From NCBI GenBank assembly GCA_933228895.1, contig OW121853.1, forward strand, positions 125,384,133-125,448,132: a DNA stretch of 64,000 nucleotides, written 5' to 3'. The notes under the pieces are model-generated. The model made no database searches and was not told where the DNA came from. It saw only the letters and a list, made by a program, of their open reading frames with translations. This stretch comes from Platycnemis pennipes. Its lineage: Eukaryota > Arthropoda > Insecta > Odonata > Platycnemididae. Made by a program: the position numbers and the translations under genes. Below, piece by piece: positions 10,430 through 21,600 of the stretch. How positions within the stretch are numbered: position 1 is the stretch's first letter; each line of letters starts with the position of its first letter.

Positions 10430-11955
10430 CACATGTTTGTCGTTCAACTTCCGATCTAACCCTTGAAGTATTGGACCCGATGGTGGGTCTGGCTGGTGAG
10501 GACGACCAGTCCATCCAGAGAGTCACTCCGCTAAAGCTGGAGGTATCCGAATAATCACTTCGAACATCTTCAAGAAATAAGTGACAAACAAGACAGAGGG
10601 GAAGAGTGGCCTTCTAAAGGAAATCACTCAGGAGCACTTTCCAAATTCAGACGTCGAGCTCATGACGCTCAACTCACTATCCGGAAATTTCTTCACTCCC
10701 AAGTAATTGGTTTCCATGATGTTCGTCTCTTTTCAAGGGCAAGAGAGGAATGCTCTAGTTTCTATATTGGTGTACAATCAAGACAACATGAGGGAAGAAT
10801 ATGTTTGCACCGGCAGTGATACACACCCGGTGACCACTAATTGCGCTCAATGCTAATTTTTACCATAAAGAAAATTTTACACCGAGTCAAATTGTTCAAA
10901 TTTTCGCTGATCACTAGGGGTAACTCAACATTAGAGGGAATTCTTCCATCCCATAACTGAATGCTCTAGAGCAGTTTCAACTACTGTTTGTGGATGTTTC
11001 ATGCAATACAAAACTTTTGATCAAGTTAAATCAAGCTCATATTCCTCGCAGTTCACGCTCACTAGTCCAATTCACCTACACTAAGGTGGCGTCCACTTCC
11101 TAATAAATTTCTCTGTACAAAATTACTTGCAACGTGACGCGCTTCCTGGGCAGGTAAAATTTATTCCGGTAATATTAACACAGTTCCCGCAAAGGAGATT
11201 GTGTGAGGAAAATTTTCTCATTTTAAATTAGCGGAAACGTAACTGGAAGTATGCGGATTCCGTAGTCATCAAAAACGCGTGACCTATTTTGGTCCTAAAA
11301 ACCAACAAAAAAATTCAGAATACACTAAAAGGTAGAAAATTGAATGTACAGAAGTAGTACTATAAGTTTATAGTGACCTACAGTGTCGTAAAAGGTAGTG
11401 TTATCCTCCCCATTTTATTCCTCATAGTAATCGAAACCGCAAACCCCAAATCTACCACCGGTAGGAAGTAAGGTGTCAATGATGTGACTTACTGAGAAAA
11501 AAAATGCTAACGTGGACTTTAATGCTCTTTTATAGTAGGCACGGGGCTGGAAGTTTATCTTCAAAACGTACAGTTATACTCTTAGATTAGAAATGCTATA
11601 TAATATTCCATTTATTCAGGAACTGCAGTAGACATAGGCGTAGCGAATGAAAAAATAGCTAGATCATCACTATTATTTCAAACCAACTTCGGAGGAAAAG
11701 CACAATTGAAACATTTGAAACGATGCTTTCAGAACGTGAGATTCATCACACCCCTCGTGGAAAGGTGCAAGAGCTTATATGAGCAAGACATTGCAGCCGA
11801 TCCTCTCGGAAACAAAGACATCGTGAGTATGAAGAGCCTCAAGAAGTACGTGTTTGCACATTCAGTTACGAGGCGCTCGATTTACTTCTCCTGCATAATA
11901 TCCCGAAGCAAAAGAAAAACCGCAACCCCACATTATCTAATTCGCCTCTCATTTG
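10430..11955. other. intron 2 sequence, nothing recognised
   Basis: No repeat family, RNA gene or splice-bounded exon is recognisable in this stretch of about 1.5 kb. Confidence 0.35.
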
Positions 11956-11957
11956 CT

Positions 11958-12125
11958 TCGGTGGCGGTGGGTTAATTTCCTCGCCTGTCCTTCGCAGGAT
12001 CGCGGGTTCGAATCCACCCGGGGAGTATTGTAACCTCCCGGGGCATGGATGTTTCTGTAGTGCAATTTGTCAATTGTAAAGGAGGATTTCATAGTCCTAA
12101 ATCCGCAAAATAAATAAAGGCTATT
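11958..12125 (+). mobile_element. SINE type S2, copy 1 (tRNA-derived)
   Basis: The head GGTGGCGGTGGGTTAA carries a box A-like element and GGTTCGAATCC at 12005-12015 is a perfect box B. It matches the head of the SINE at 50287. The body runs into AATAAATAAAGGCTATTATT. Promoter boxes, tRNA-like spacing and an A-rich/simple tail support a Pol III retroposon. Confidence 0.6.
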
Positions 12126-12269
12126 ATTATCAGGAAGGTATCATAAGGGTTCCATATGGGTGTAGCAGAAGAAGCAAAGTTAAAGAATATACTAAGGCAA
12201 TTGAATAGATTTCACACAGAATTTACGAGAAAAGCATTCGCATACACTATATGAGACGAGAAGACCGAA

Positions 12270-12556
12270 ATAAAATGTGACGGGAAGACAAAAGGGCGAT
12301 GTTACTTTTCACAAGTTTGTCCCCATCTTGAATAGGCATCCATTATATGGTATCCGAATGAATTAGGTTTGATAAGAAAGCTAGATTATGAGCAAAATAG
12401 AGCAGCTAGGATTGTTAAAAGGTGTTACGATAATTTAGCAGTGAATCAGCATTAATTAAAGAATTAGGTAGGGAATCTTTATCAGAATGTAAATTAAAAT
12501 AAAGACTAAATCTCCAGCAGAAATTTCAAACGGATAGCTTTACTGAAGATTGCGCG
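12270..12556 (+). mobile_element. LINE-C/B-like fragment
   Basis: Degenerate coding remnant: CACAAGTTTGTCCCCATCTTGAA, GTATCCGAATGAATTAGG and AGAGCAGCTAGGATTGTTAA align with the SVWDPNE and RRAARFVKR blocks of the B family. It stops at GATAGCTTTACTGAAG. A B-type hairpin scrap (12624-12652, GGTGATCTTCACCCCC) follows. Confidence 0.65.
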
Positions 12557-12685
12557 TGTTCAAAAAGTACCATTCGCGCTGAGTCAAATCTGTGGGGGCT
12601 CCATGGTGACCGGAATCTGACTCGGTGATCTTCACCCCCTGCCAAACACCCTCGTTCTCCCTCCCTCACACTCTCCCCAAACACC

Positions 12686-13306
12686 CTCAGTTCGGCAATC
12701 AATTTCGCTAATTTTGTGATTATGGTCCAGTCTACCATAGTAAGTTGGGGTCAAAATATACATATATAAAATATACATATATAAAAAAAATATTTTTAAC
12801 ATCATCACTGAAAATATGGTCTTGAAATTTGTTTAAGAGATTAAGCCTAAATTTCAACCTGCGATCTGACAATCTTTCCCAATTTAATTCATTTAATAGA
12901 CTGGTTACGCTAATATAATTATCGTATCGTCCCTTTACAAATCTTGCCGATCTTCGCTACACACGTTCAAGTTCGTTATTTAGACCGATTTCGTAGGGAT
13001 CCCATACACTGGCAGCATATTCCAAATGAGATATAACAAGGGAAAAGTAGCTGATTTCTCGTGCATGATCCTCACATTTACCCAGTACTCTTTTGACGAA
13101 TCCCAGTTTACGATTCGCTTGACCCATTATTTCACGTATGTGTTTGCCCCAGGAAAGATCATGCGTCAGTCTTATTCCAAGAAAATAGATAATGGATTCC
13201 ACGATTGTTATTTCACCGTTACTTATTTTGTAAGTGCTAGGAGGAGAGCTATTCTTTTTCCAAAAATTCATTACAAGATATTGTTTAAAGTTTAATTCTA
13301 ACTGCC
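12686..13306 (-). mobile_element. LINE-A copy A3, both ends missing
   Basis: Minus-strand coding fragment from the LELNFKQY codons at its right end to the CRTDRF region at the left. It lacks the 3' UTR and tail and has an ATACATATATAAA insertion near 12755-12790. A frameshift lies in the SIIYFLGIRL stretch. Its truncated right end stops 8 bp from the tRNA-Leu 3' end. Confidence 0.8.
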
Positions 13307-13314
13307 AAACAAAT

Positions 13315-13431
13315 TGTCAGGAGTGGGATTGGAACCCACGCCCTCTTACGAGGACCAGAATTCACAAGCGCTTGCGAAACAAGCAAGGATATCCTTGAGT
13401 CTGGCGCCTTAGACCGCTCGGCCAACCTGAC
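13315..13431 (-). tRNA. tRNA-Leu (CAA) with intron
   Basis: The minus strand begins GTCAGGTTGGCCGAGCGG (box A TGGCCGAGCGG) and ends in CTCCTGACA with an A discriminator base. The anticodon stem CCAGA/TCTGG encloses a loop with anticodon CAA, a 33-nt intron (13393-13361) follows the base 3' of the anticodon, and a long variable arm (CCTCGTAAGAGG) precedes the T arm. An intron in tRNA-Leu(CAA) is usual in animals. Two deviations are visible: the T loop reads GGTTCCAATCC where box B normally has G at the sixth position, and the seventh acceptor pair is T-T. No run of four or more T follows within about 45 nt on the minus strand, so termination may be weak. It lies inside intron 2 of expanded, same strand, between two LINE-A copies. 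Confidence 0.85.
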
Positions 13432-13444
13432 ACTTGGACATTAT

Positions 13445-14184
13445 TCTACATCTACATAAGCATGCAAGCCACCACAAGGGTGTGTGGCAGGGGGTGATTG
13501 CTCACCAAACATGCACTACATATCATGCATAAAAAAGGAATAGTATTAATATAGCAGTCAGAACTACACTATTTAAAAAAGATAGAAATTGCAAAGAAAA
13601 CATGCAAAAACATTCTGTTAGTAGGGTTAGCTTTAAGTACTCATACCAACATGCAGCTACCAATGCTATTCATTGCTACTCTCCGATAGGACATATTTAC
13701 CGTTATTCGTATCTCTTATTGTGCGAGGGAAAAAGGACATTTTGAATCGGTCAGTTCGGCAATCAATTTCTCTAACTTTATGATTATGGTCCAGTCTGCC
13801 ATAGTAAGTTGGGGTTCGTAAAATATTTTTAACATCATCGCTGAAAATATTGCCTTGGAATTTGTGGAAGAGATTAAGTCTAAATTTCAACCTGCGATCT
13901 GACAATGATTCCCATTTCAATTCATTTAATAGACTGGTTACGCTAATATAATTATCGTATCGTCCCTTTACAAATCTTGCCGATCTTCGCTGCACACGTT
14001 CAAGTTCATTACTTAGACCGATTTCGTAGGGATCCCATACACTGGCAGCAAATTCCAAATGAGGTCTAACAAGGGAAAAGTAGCTGATTTCTCGTACATG
14101 ATCGTCACATTTACCCAATACTCTTTTAATGAAACCCAGTTTACGATTAGCTTGACCAATTATTTCACGTATATGTTTACCCCA
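13445..14184 (-). mobile_element. LINE-A copy A4, with 9-bp target duplication
   Basis: A 5'-truncated insertion on the minus strand flanked by GGACATTAT at 13436-13444 and 14185-14193. It carries a tail (TACATCTACATAA read on plus), hairpin, full 3' UTR and an open C-terminal frame (13666-14190, ending LSESSNE). It is nearly identical to A1, A10 and A12. Its 3' end lies only 14 bp upstream of the tRNA-Leu 5' end. Confidence 0.88.
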
Positions 14185-14193
14185 GGACATTAT

Positions 14194-14443
14194 GGGGCAT
14201 AATAGGCATCATAGTAAAGGGATAGGTACGTGAAATACTGTAGAGTAGTTTGTAGTGCATGATGCATGTATCAACACCGAATCCCTTTATTAGTTTGTAG
14301 ATACTAACCATCTAGCAGCATATAACTCTATATTATCTAACATGTTTCCATGAAGTAGCCTAGTTGCATGTCAGTAGTGCATTCTTGGTGATATTAACAC
14401 CCTGCCACACACCCCCATGGGGGTTTACAAGGTATTGCGTAGA
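14194..14443 (+). mobile_element. LINE-C 3' end
   Basis: C-type 3' region: CATAATAGGCATCATAGTAAAG, GTAGTGCATGATGCATG, GTAGATACTAACCATCTAG, hairpin with the CCCCCATGGGGG loop and tail GCGTAGATGTAGAAGGATG. It was the target of the A4 insertion. Confidence 0.7.
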
Positions 14444-15172
14444 TGTAGAAGGATGAAAACAACCTCATGTCCTTTTGGCCTGGATGTTTTTCGAGTTTTG
14501 TTTGTTGGCCCCGCGCGAATGTCAATAATCACTACACTCGGGAATTATAATGGCGAAGTATAGCATGCGATCTCTGAGACACGCAAGTGCAGGCGGTCGA
14601 AGCAGTCGCATGCGAAGTGCATCATCTCGAGGGAATGACCCGAGCGGAGGAGGAAATTGGCCACATTTCGGAGACCGCAATATCAGTGCTGGAATTCGGT
14701 TTTTTGGTTCTCCACCATCCTGGATCATTTCACAGCGTTTACTTATCCTTAAATTCCAGAACACGCAAAAACATCCCTTCTCGAGGTGGCATATGAATCC
14801 ACTAATTCTGCTCTGTTGGCCGGCACGTCACCAACCTTGTTACAACGTCCAATTGTGATAAGCAGAGGTGCAAAGTGACCGGTCTCCAAAGAGTAGTTAT
14901 CGTTTCCACTTGAGGTAGGTGAACGCCAGCTGAGCATACGCCCGTAGTCAGGCACGTAGCCAGGGGTGGGGCTTCTGGTGCTTCAGCACCCCCGAAATTT
15001 TTTCCCAATAATTTTGTTGTTCTGATTTTAGCAGTGAGCTTTACTAGTAAGAAGAGATAAGTACGGGCACTGTAAAAGTAAATATCAAGTGCTGAAAACT
15101 AAGGGAAGAGATTTGTAACATCTAGGCACCGAATGGTCAAGGCTGATTTGTTTCAAGTGACGCTAGACTTAG

Positions 15173-15187
15173 CCCCCCCCCCCCCCC
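15173..15187. repeat. C15 homopolymer
   Basis: A run of 15 C on the plus strand within otherwise mixed sequence. Confidence 0.9.
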
Positions 15188-15299
15188 GAAGCAAATTTCT
15201 GGCTACGTGCCTGACTCTCAGGTACAAAAAACAGAATATGTGCCTCGAACAATACGTAGCGTGGAAAACATTGCCTTCGAAAAAGGTTTTCCTCCAATT

Positions 15300-15770
15300 A
15301 GGAAATCATCCTGCAGGCGTCGCATCGGCGCCACGGGAGTCTAATTTCCTCGGGAAGGGAAACATCGAAAAATGACACCTGCCTCACTCCCGTTCAGAAG
15401 ACCCCTTCGGGCGGCTTCATGTTTTCGAGCCTCCGGATATTAAAGTATCGCCTCTTTCCCGGAATGAAATTCCATTTGTGGCTCGAAGTGCATTTTCCAT
15501 TTTTCTCTCTCCCTCGAAAAGGGAAGAGTCACGAATTTCCGCGCGTCGAGCGGGCGAAGAGAGGATTCCAAGAAGGAGAGGAACGACCGAAGAGCCGGAA
15601 ACGCCGATTGGGTGCAAGGGGGCCCTGAATCACGGCCCGGCGCCCGGAACAATTTTTAGAAAGGGGGCGGCGATCATATGAGCGTACGAAAGGCGCTCCA
15701 CAGAGACCGGACGGCTTCTGCAAGCGCTTCCGAGGAAGGGCGATGTTGCGCTAGGGTGCAGAAGGGTCCA
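15300..15770. other. GC-rich stretch
   Basis: Overlapping open frames on both strands; no exon or homology recognised. Confidence 0.3.
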
Positions 15771-15998
15771 GGTAGATGGGGAAGGGTACCAAAAGACAGA
15801 GGACTTCCGAGAGGGCCTTCTTCAATGACACTGGATACGAGTCCCTGAATCTATCTGCTCAAACATCCCCGGCTCTATTAATCGCTCAACGATGAAATAC
15901 CCTTTGTCATATTCCCCACAGTTATTATCATTATTCCGGTTTCAACCTCTTCCATGCCATTATCAAGAGAAGAACACCACCTGATGCAAACTTGGGGT

Positions 15999-16324
15999 TC
16001 TACATCTACATCTACATGATACCCTGCAAGCCACCGCGAGGGTGTGTGGCAGGGGGGAAGATCACCAAGCACGCCCTACTAACATGCAAACTAGCAACTA
16101 AAGTGTCTCATGCAACTAGATTGTTAGTATCTACAGTATTTGAGGGGTTAATACATGCATCATGACTACAGAATACTCTAAAATATTTCCCCTACCTATC
16201 CCTTTCCAATGCTGCCTATTCTGTTCAATTATAGTACGGGGGAAAAATGCCATTTTGAATCTATCGGTACGACAATCTATCTCTCTAATCTTATTTGGCT
16301 GGTCGAATCTAGCATAATACGCGG
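15999..16324 (-). mobile_element. LINE-B copy, 5'-truncated
   Basis: B-type tail and hairpin (TACATCTACATCTACATG then ATACCCTGCAAGCCACCG), B 3' UTR, and the last codons up to the AYYARFDQ region, where it stops at GCGGGT. Confidence 0.8.
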
Positions 16325-16434
16325 GTTATGTACATGTATATAAAAAGGACAAGAGAACTGAAAGAAAGGAGAGGGGTGAGCAGTAAAGAAGGGGAGGTGG
16401 GAGCAGGAAGGCAAGGCCTTTGGAGTCAGTAAAC

Positions 16435-17142
16435 TGTGTTTCAGAATTAATACAAGAATTAGGGTGGGAGTCATTATCAGAGCGTACGTGAAAGTACAGA
16501 TTGAATCTATTAGAGAAATTTCAATCGGATAGCTCTACTGAAGATGTTAGGCACACATTAAAAAACCAGCGTATTATGCTAGATTCGACCAGATAAATAA
16601 GTAGGAATGAAGGATGAAATTGAAACACTGCAATTTCCACACACAGTTTTATTCTCCACGACCATGGTTTCGTTACAAGGCAACATCATCAGGTGAAATA
16701 TCAAGTACAGAGAGAGCAGTATATACATATAGGTTGTATGGAGAATAAAACTGTGTGTGGAAATTGCAGTGTTTCAATTTCATCCTTCATTCCTACGATG
16801 AAAGATTTCCACAGTGTTAAGCCTGAAACTATTAACCAGATAAATAAGATTAGAGAGATAGATTATCGTACCGATAGATTCAAAATGGCATTTTTCCCCC
16901 GTGCTATAATTGAACAGAATAGGCAGCATAGCAAAGGGATAGGCAGGGGAAATATTTTACAGTAGTCTGTAGTGCATGATGCATGTATTAACCCCTTAAA
17001 TACTATGCATGCTAACAATCTAGTTGCATGAGACCCTATAGTTGCTTGTTTGCATGTCGGTAATGCATGCTTGGTGATCTTCACCCCCTGCTACACACCC
17101 TCGCGGTGGCTTGCAGGGTGTCGTGTAGATATAGATGTAGAT
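16435..17142 (+). mobile_element. LINE-B copy B4, interrupted by a foldback insertion
   Basis: Coding remnant from SELIQELGWESLSE (16440 on) through SDSSTEDV and YYARFDQINK, broken at 16601 by the foldback element (16602-16834), and resuming at 16835 with the duplicated ACCAGATAAATAAG. It continues through the CRTDRFKMAFFPR codons (with one base change), 3' UTR, hairpin and tail GTAGATATAGATGTAGATG ending at 17142. Confidence 0.85.
16602..16834 (-). mobile_element. foldback retroelement insert with 14-bp target duplication
   Basis: A 233-bp insert flanked by ACCAGATAAATAAG (16588-16601 and 16835-16848). Two perfect 56-bp inverted arms (16602-16657 and 16740-16795) enclose 82 bp. A further 39 bp (16796-16834) follows the right arm. 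The left part read on the minus strand has CCTGATGATGTTGCC then AACGAAACC, followed by AATAAAACTGTGTGTGG. A long target duplication and a partially inverted terminal repeat are features described for Penelope-like elements; that assignment is inference. Confidence 0.6.
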
Positions 17143-17149
17143 GAAACTG

Positions 17150-18640
17150 CCAAAAAACTGGCACCAGAGGGTCAAGGGTAAGTTATCGGACTATGAGGTG
17201 GGGGAACAGCTGAATAAAAGGAGGAGAGGTTGGAAGGGCCTAGTACATTTAAAGCGTCACCATCATGAGCCTTAAAATGCGATACAATTTCAAATTCTTC
17301 CATAAAATTGCTAGTATTCTATGCGTCGGGTGTATTTATGCAATCAAGCAAATAATAGTTTAATTCCAGGAGTAAATACAACTACTATCAATATTTTGAA
17401 ATCCCATGCCAACTTTCGATTCAGCCACCACGGATGACGATGATAATTCCAGCACTAAAGGATGGAGGGATCTACTTCCGTAGGAAAGATTCCCAGCAGA
17501 GGATGATGTGTCGAGCGATTTCCAAGAAGTGACATAATACACGCCTCTCAATATTTATCCAAGGAAAAAACTGGTAGGGCAAATTAACCAGAGGAAATGT
17601 TTTTTTTTTTTTTTCATTTTAGAGCTGCTGATTTTACTAGCTCGGTTAACCACTCAAAACGTATTTCATTCGGAGCCCTCATGGTTTCTTGGAATTCTAG
17701 TCATTAGAGAGCGGAGGAGGAAATAAATACGATTAATTACGACCTCCATAGGGACGAGTGAAGTTACTGTTTGCTTAAATGAGTGAAACCATGCCTTCCA
17801 ATGAAATGGACCCCATAAAATTTAATGATCGCCCGTCAAATATGGCTTCGATGCGTAAAATGTGCGAAGGAGTTGGCACGCTACATATGCCTCCTCCATT
17901 TTTTTAATCACCGAAACTGCGAATGTCTGTTTTGCGATGACTTATAAATAGCATGAGGAAAATAAAAAGAAACTAACTTCAATTAAGAGGACAGAAAACT
18001 AAAAGGGAAACCAACGGCACCGATGAATAATTCGTTAATTTGTACTAATGCCAGAAGTACGATTACCCCGTCTATATCGAGTGTGCACAAAAGCAAATGG
18101 AGAAGATATATCACAAATAAAATATTGTTATTTGACAAGATGCTAGGAAAGAACAGCACATCAAAATATTCTTTCATTTAAAATCGAATCATTATCTGGA
18201 GACCAGAGCCTTATGCATATTAGACAAATAAATATCATCATCACAATATCATCATAAACATAAATATCATGATACGTGTTCTCAAGTTTCCCATGGGATA
18301 CTAGGATTCCTGACTCAAAAATATGAGTATATTTAATTTGGGCTATATGTTACGCTAATTGCTTTCAGGATTATAATTATCTGCTCAGTTACGTATAACC
18401 TATGACGAGGATAGAATAATAAAGCTCACTGGAGACTTTCACTATGCCTTGTTTTCATGATACGCTTGTGGATATAGTGTCAGGCGGAAGTGACTTCTCA
18501 TGTACTAGATGTCAATTCCATTTTCTTCTAAGTCCTCACTTCATGGGGAGGGGATTGATTGTTTCACTCCAGAAGACCACAGCATCCGCTATGGTCTTCA
18601 TGACAGTAAAATTGCTCAGCGGCCTCCGCTGATTCGGGGA
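17150..18640. other. intron 2 sequence, nothing recognised
   Basis: AT-rich, with a T18 run near 17599-17616. No exon, RNA gene or repeat family recognised. Confidence 0.35.
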
Positions 18641-18699
18641 ACAAAATGAATACATACTAACGAACGGATATAACTCTGAGAATGGAGAACTTTTGATTG

Positions 18700-19080
18700 A
18701 AAATAAAGATAAAGTGATGAGAAGGAAAGAATATCTGGAAGTTTTGCAACAGAAACAATCTCGGCACGAAAGTCATCGAAGAGGAAAGCGAAGTCGAAAA
18801 GGATAAAATGGAAACATCAATATTAAGATCGGAATTCGACGCAGCAGTAAGGGACCTTAGGATGAATAAGGCTTCTGCAATTGATGATATTCCCGCAGCA
18901 CTAATTAAAAATTAAGGAGAGAAGACATTAACCCATCTTTACAAAACCCTGCGACAAGGACTAAAAGGGAGAAATATCCAGGGACTTAGAGAAAAACATC
19001 ATCATTCCTATTCCCAAAAAAAAGAGAGCGGAGAACTGCGAAATTTTAGGACTACAAGCCGTCATTAACATAATATTTTT
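18700..19080 (+). pseudogene. RTE-like LINE ORF fragment
   Basis: Translation gives LRSEFDAAVRDLRMNKASAI, IDDIPAALIKN and, after frame breaks, IIIPIPKKK and ENCENFRTTS-like pieces. This order (a region before the RT with NGKAPGIDxIPAELIK, then IPIPKKK) is typical of the RTE-like LINEs common in arthropods. A stop (TAA at 18915-18917) and frameshifts show that it is dead. Confidence 0.6.
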
Positions 19081-19179
19081 GTCACTAATTACATCATCTA
19101 AATAACCACTAATTCAAGCAACTCACTTTGAAAACAAAGCGGCTCCAAGGCTTATCTTAAATAAACTATATCGTGCGGA

Positions 19180-19465
19180 ATAAACATCATCATCATCAAT
19201 ATTTCAGTCCTAGGATTGGTTGACTGCAGCCCTCCATTCTACCCTATTTAGTGTTCATTCCCTCACGCCCTGGTATGTTTTCTCTTTCTCATCCTTCTTT
19301 ATTTACCCTATAAATTTGTCCCTTGGTCTTCCTCGCGGGACCTTCCCTTCGATCTTCCCTTCTATTATATTCCTAACTAATTCATTGTGCCTCAAGGTAC
19401 GTTCAGTCCATCTGGTTCTCCTCTGCCATAGGGTTTTCCATATTGTCCTTTCTTCATCTGATCTT
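19180..19465 (-). mobile_element. RTE-like LINE 3' end
   Basis: On the minus strand it translates to ERTLRHNELVRNIIEGK, KVPRGRPRDKFI and then MEGCSQPI before a (TGA)n-type tail (CATCATCATCATC on plus, 19186-19198). The GRPR block and the short triplet tail match the C-terminal end of RTE-like elements. Confidence 0.65.
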
Positions 19466-19499
19466 AAACACCGAATAAACAACGAATGAAATTGTGATG

Positions 19500-20530
19500 A
19501 ACTTTAGTTTGAAACAATAATTATAAATGCAAGAAATCGTTATCTGAAACAATTATTCTATTTCGCTATACATCAATGCTCTCATAAATCCAGCGGAAAT
19601 ACAACGTAAAGCCTACAAATTATGGATACAGCGATTAATTACTTGCTTAATTCAACTAAGTTAGTGGAATTAAAAGAGCGATTTATCAATTTATTCGCAG
19701 TGGATGTTTCACAAAGCCAAGACTAACACCATTTCTCACTTCAATAATTAATTACCACCCTGGCAACCACTACGGCAGCATCTATAAATGCACTTTATTG
19801 TGAGGGAAAAAGTTAAAATTTGTAACTCTCTATCCCTCTAATTTTATCATTAAGATTCGACCTACCATAGCATAAAGGAGTTGATACATTATAAGCGTGT
19901 TCAGAAATGCAACATACCTTAAATTTCTGCAGGAGAAAGAAATTGTATTTTAATCTATGCTCTGGAAGTGATGCAGACATAATGGTTGTTACTATTATGA
20001 GAGGCAACCACAATCTATCGTCATTTGCCCTTTCTTGGAATTGGAGGGTATTACGAAGAGGTGGGATTTAACAGGTTAATTGGAAAGATGGAAGACAAAA
20101 TTAGCCTTCTCTTACCGGAAGACGCCAAGTCGATCACTTCCTATCTGACGACCAAAGAACTGAGCTTGGAGTGTTCTCCTGTAGGAATTCGAACACTGGC
20201 ACCCCTAGGGGTGTGTTAGTGGCTACTGTCTGAAAGTAATTTCCAACTTAATACTTCTGACAAATTGTATTTGAATGGGTATGTATATGACACCCTCACC
20301 TTGACGCATGTCAATGACTGAATGATTAAGTGATGGCCAGTAATCACTTTTATGTATTTTCTTATGTATTCATTTGTCAAATAGTGAATTTCATTTTGAT
20401 TTTCTATTATTTGTTTGTCAGCATGTTTTCAATATTTTGGATGGAATGTCATATTTATAATAAAAAACAAATAAGGGGGATTGTTAGAGGAGAGGACAAC
20501 TTGTGAGAAGGTTGACGCTTATGAATTGAA
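19500..20530. other. intron 2 sequence, nothing firm
   Basis: Near 20185-20205, GTAGGAATTCGAACACTGG resembles the T arm of a tRNA-derived SINE in reverse, but the rest is not recognisable. Confidence 0.3.
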
Positions 20531-20533
20531 CTA

Positions 20534-20996
20534 CGTCAAACTCGGATATAACGAGATCCAAGGGAACAAATGCTTTTGCACGTAATATCCGTTACTCGTT
20601 ATATCCGTTACGAGTAGCAACATGCACTGTCACTCACTGTCTTTCCCTCTCTCACGCACACACGCGCGCTCATACACATACTATTCTTATGCAGAGGTGA
20701 TAAAATAACAAAGATTAATATAAGATGATTGAAATTACAAAATAAACAATTTATTCAGTAAACTATCCACATACATGCCAAATTTACGAGAAAAAGTCGT
20801 TGGTACGACAGTACAGCCACTGCTAGTTCATTTGGACTAAGATTTGCTCGTTATAACCGTAAGGCTCTCTAATACAGTCTCGTTTTAACCGTTACATATT
20901 GTCATAAAATGCATTATTTCCAAACAACCCTTCTCTCTTTCCTCGCAATAGCCGAGATCTCGTTTTAACCGTGCTCGTTATAAATGAGTTTGACTG
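20534..20996. mobile_element. pogo/Tigger-like MITE
   Basis: A 463-bp element flanked by TA (20532-20533 and 20997-20998). The ends are inverted: CGTCAAACTCGGATATAACG at the left and CGTTATAAATGAGTTTGACTG at the right (the left end lacks one base). CTCGTTATA/TATAACGAG-type repeats recur inside (about 20602-20612, 20847-20858, 20879-20890, 20958-20969). It has no coding capacity. Confidence 0.7.
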
Positions 20997-21249
20997 TATT
21001 GGATTTTATATTGGGGAGACAAAAATAAAAAGTGCAAAAGTATATAAGAAATTACATTTTAGTTGCTTTGGCACGACAACTTCGACATGTGTACATAAGT
21101 TTCCCCCCACGTTGCCTACGTCCTCAGCCAATCAATTTCCAGCATTCGTATCCCTCGCCGGCACTCGCAAGGTTCCGGTGTTCACTGATTCGATTTTCCA
21201 AGTCTACGTTCCCATCCAAACAAAGTGTGTAAATTTCCTCCATAACTAA

Positions 21250-21600
21250 CTTCATACGAGGGCGGCGAGACCGGTAGGGAAGAGCATTGCGACGGCGTCC
21301 GCATTTGTTCTCTCCTTCGGGGAAAAAAGAATTCCGTCATGAGGGAGGGATGGAATGAAGGAGAAAGGGAAACTCTCTCTCGGAAGGCAGGAGGAGGGAG
21401 GGTGTAAATGGGGGTGGGGGAGGGAGGGGAGGGGAGTGAGGGCGAGAAGCGAGGGAAAAGACGCCGCTCGGAAAGGAATCTCCTTTGATCTTCCGACTAC
21501 CCCTCCCCTACACCTCACCCCCTCCCTCTTAAAAATCCTCCCCACCCCCACGCACGAGAGACCATAGAGTATTCCCACCTCCTCACCACTATATTCTCAT
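21250..21600. other. GC-rich purine/pyrimidine-skewed stretch
   Basis: Long GGGA-rich tract near 21390-21440 followed by a CCCTCC-rich tract at 21499-21555. Open frames on both strands follow from composition. No gene recognised. Confidence 0.3.

Noticed and set aside
13315..13431. tRNA as part of a SINE
   Set aside because: A long variable arm, correct anticodon stem and an intron at the right position fit a true tRNA-Leu; no SINE body follows.
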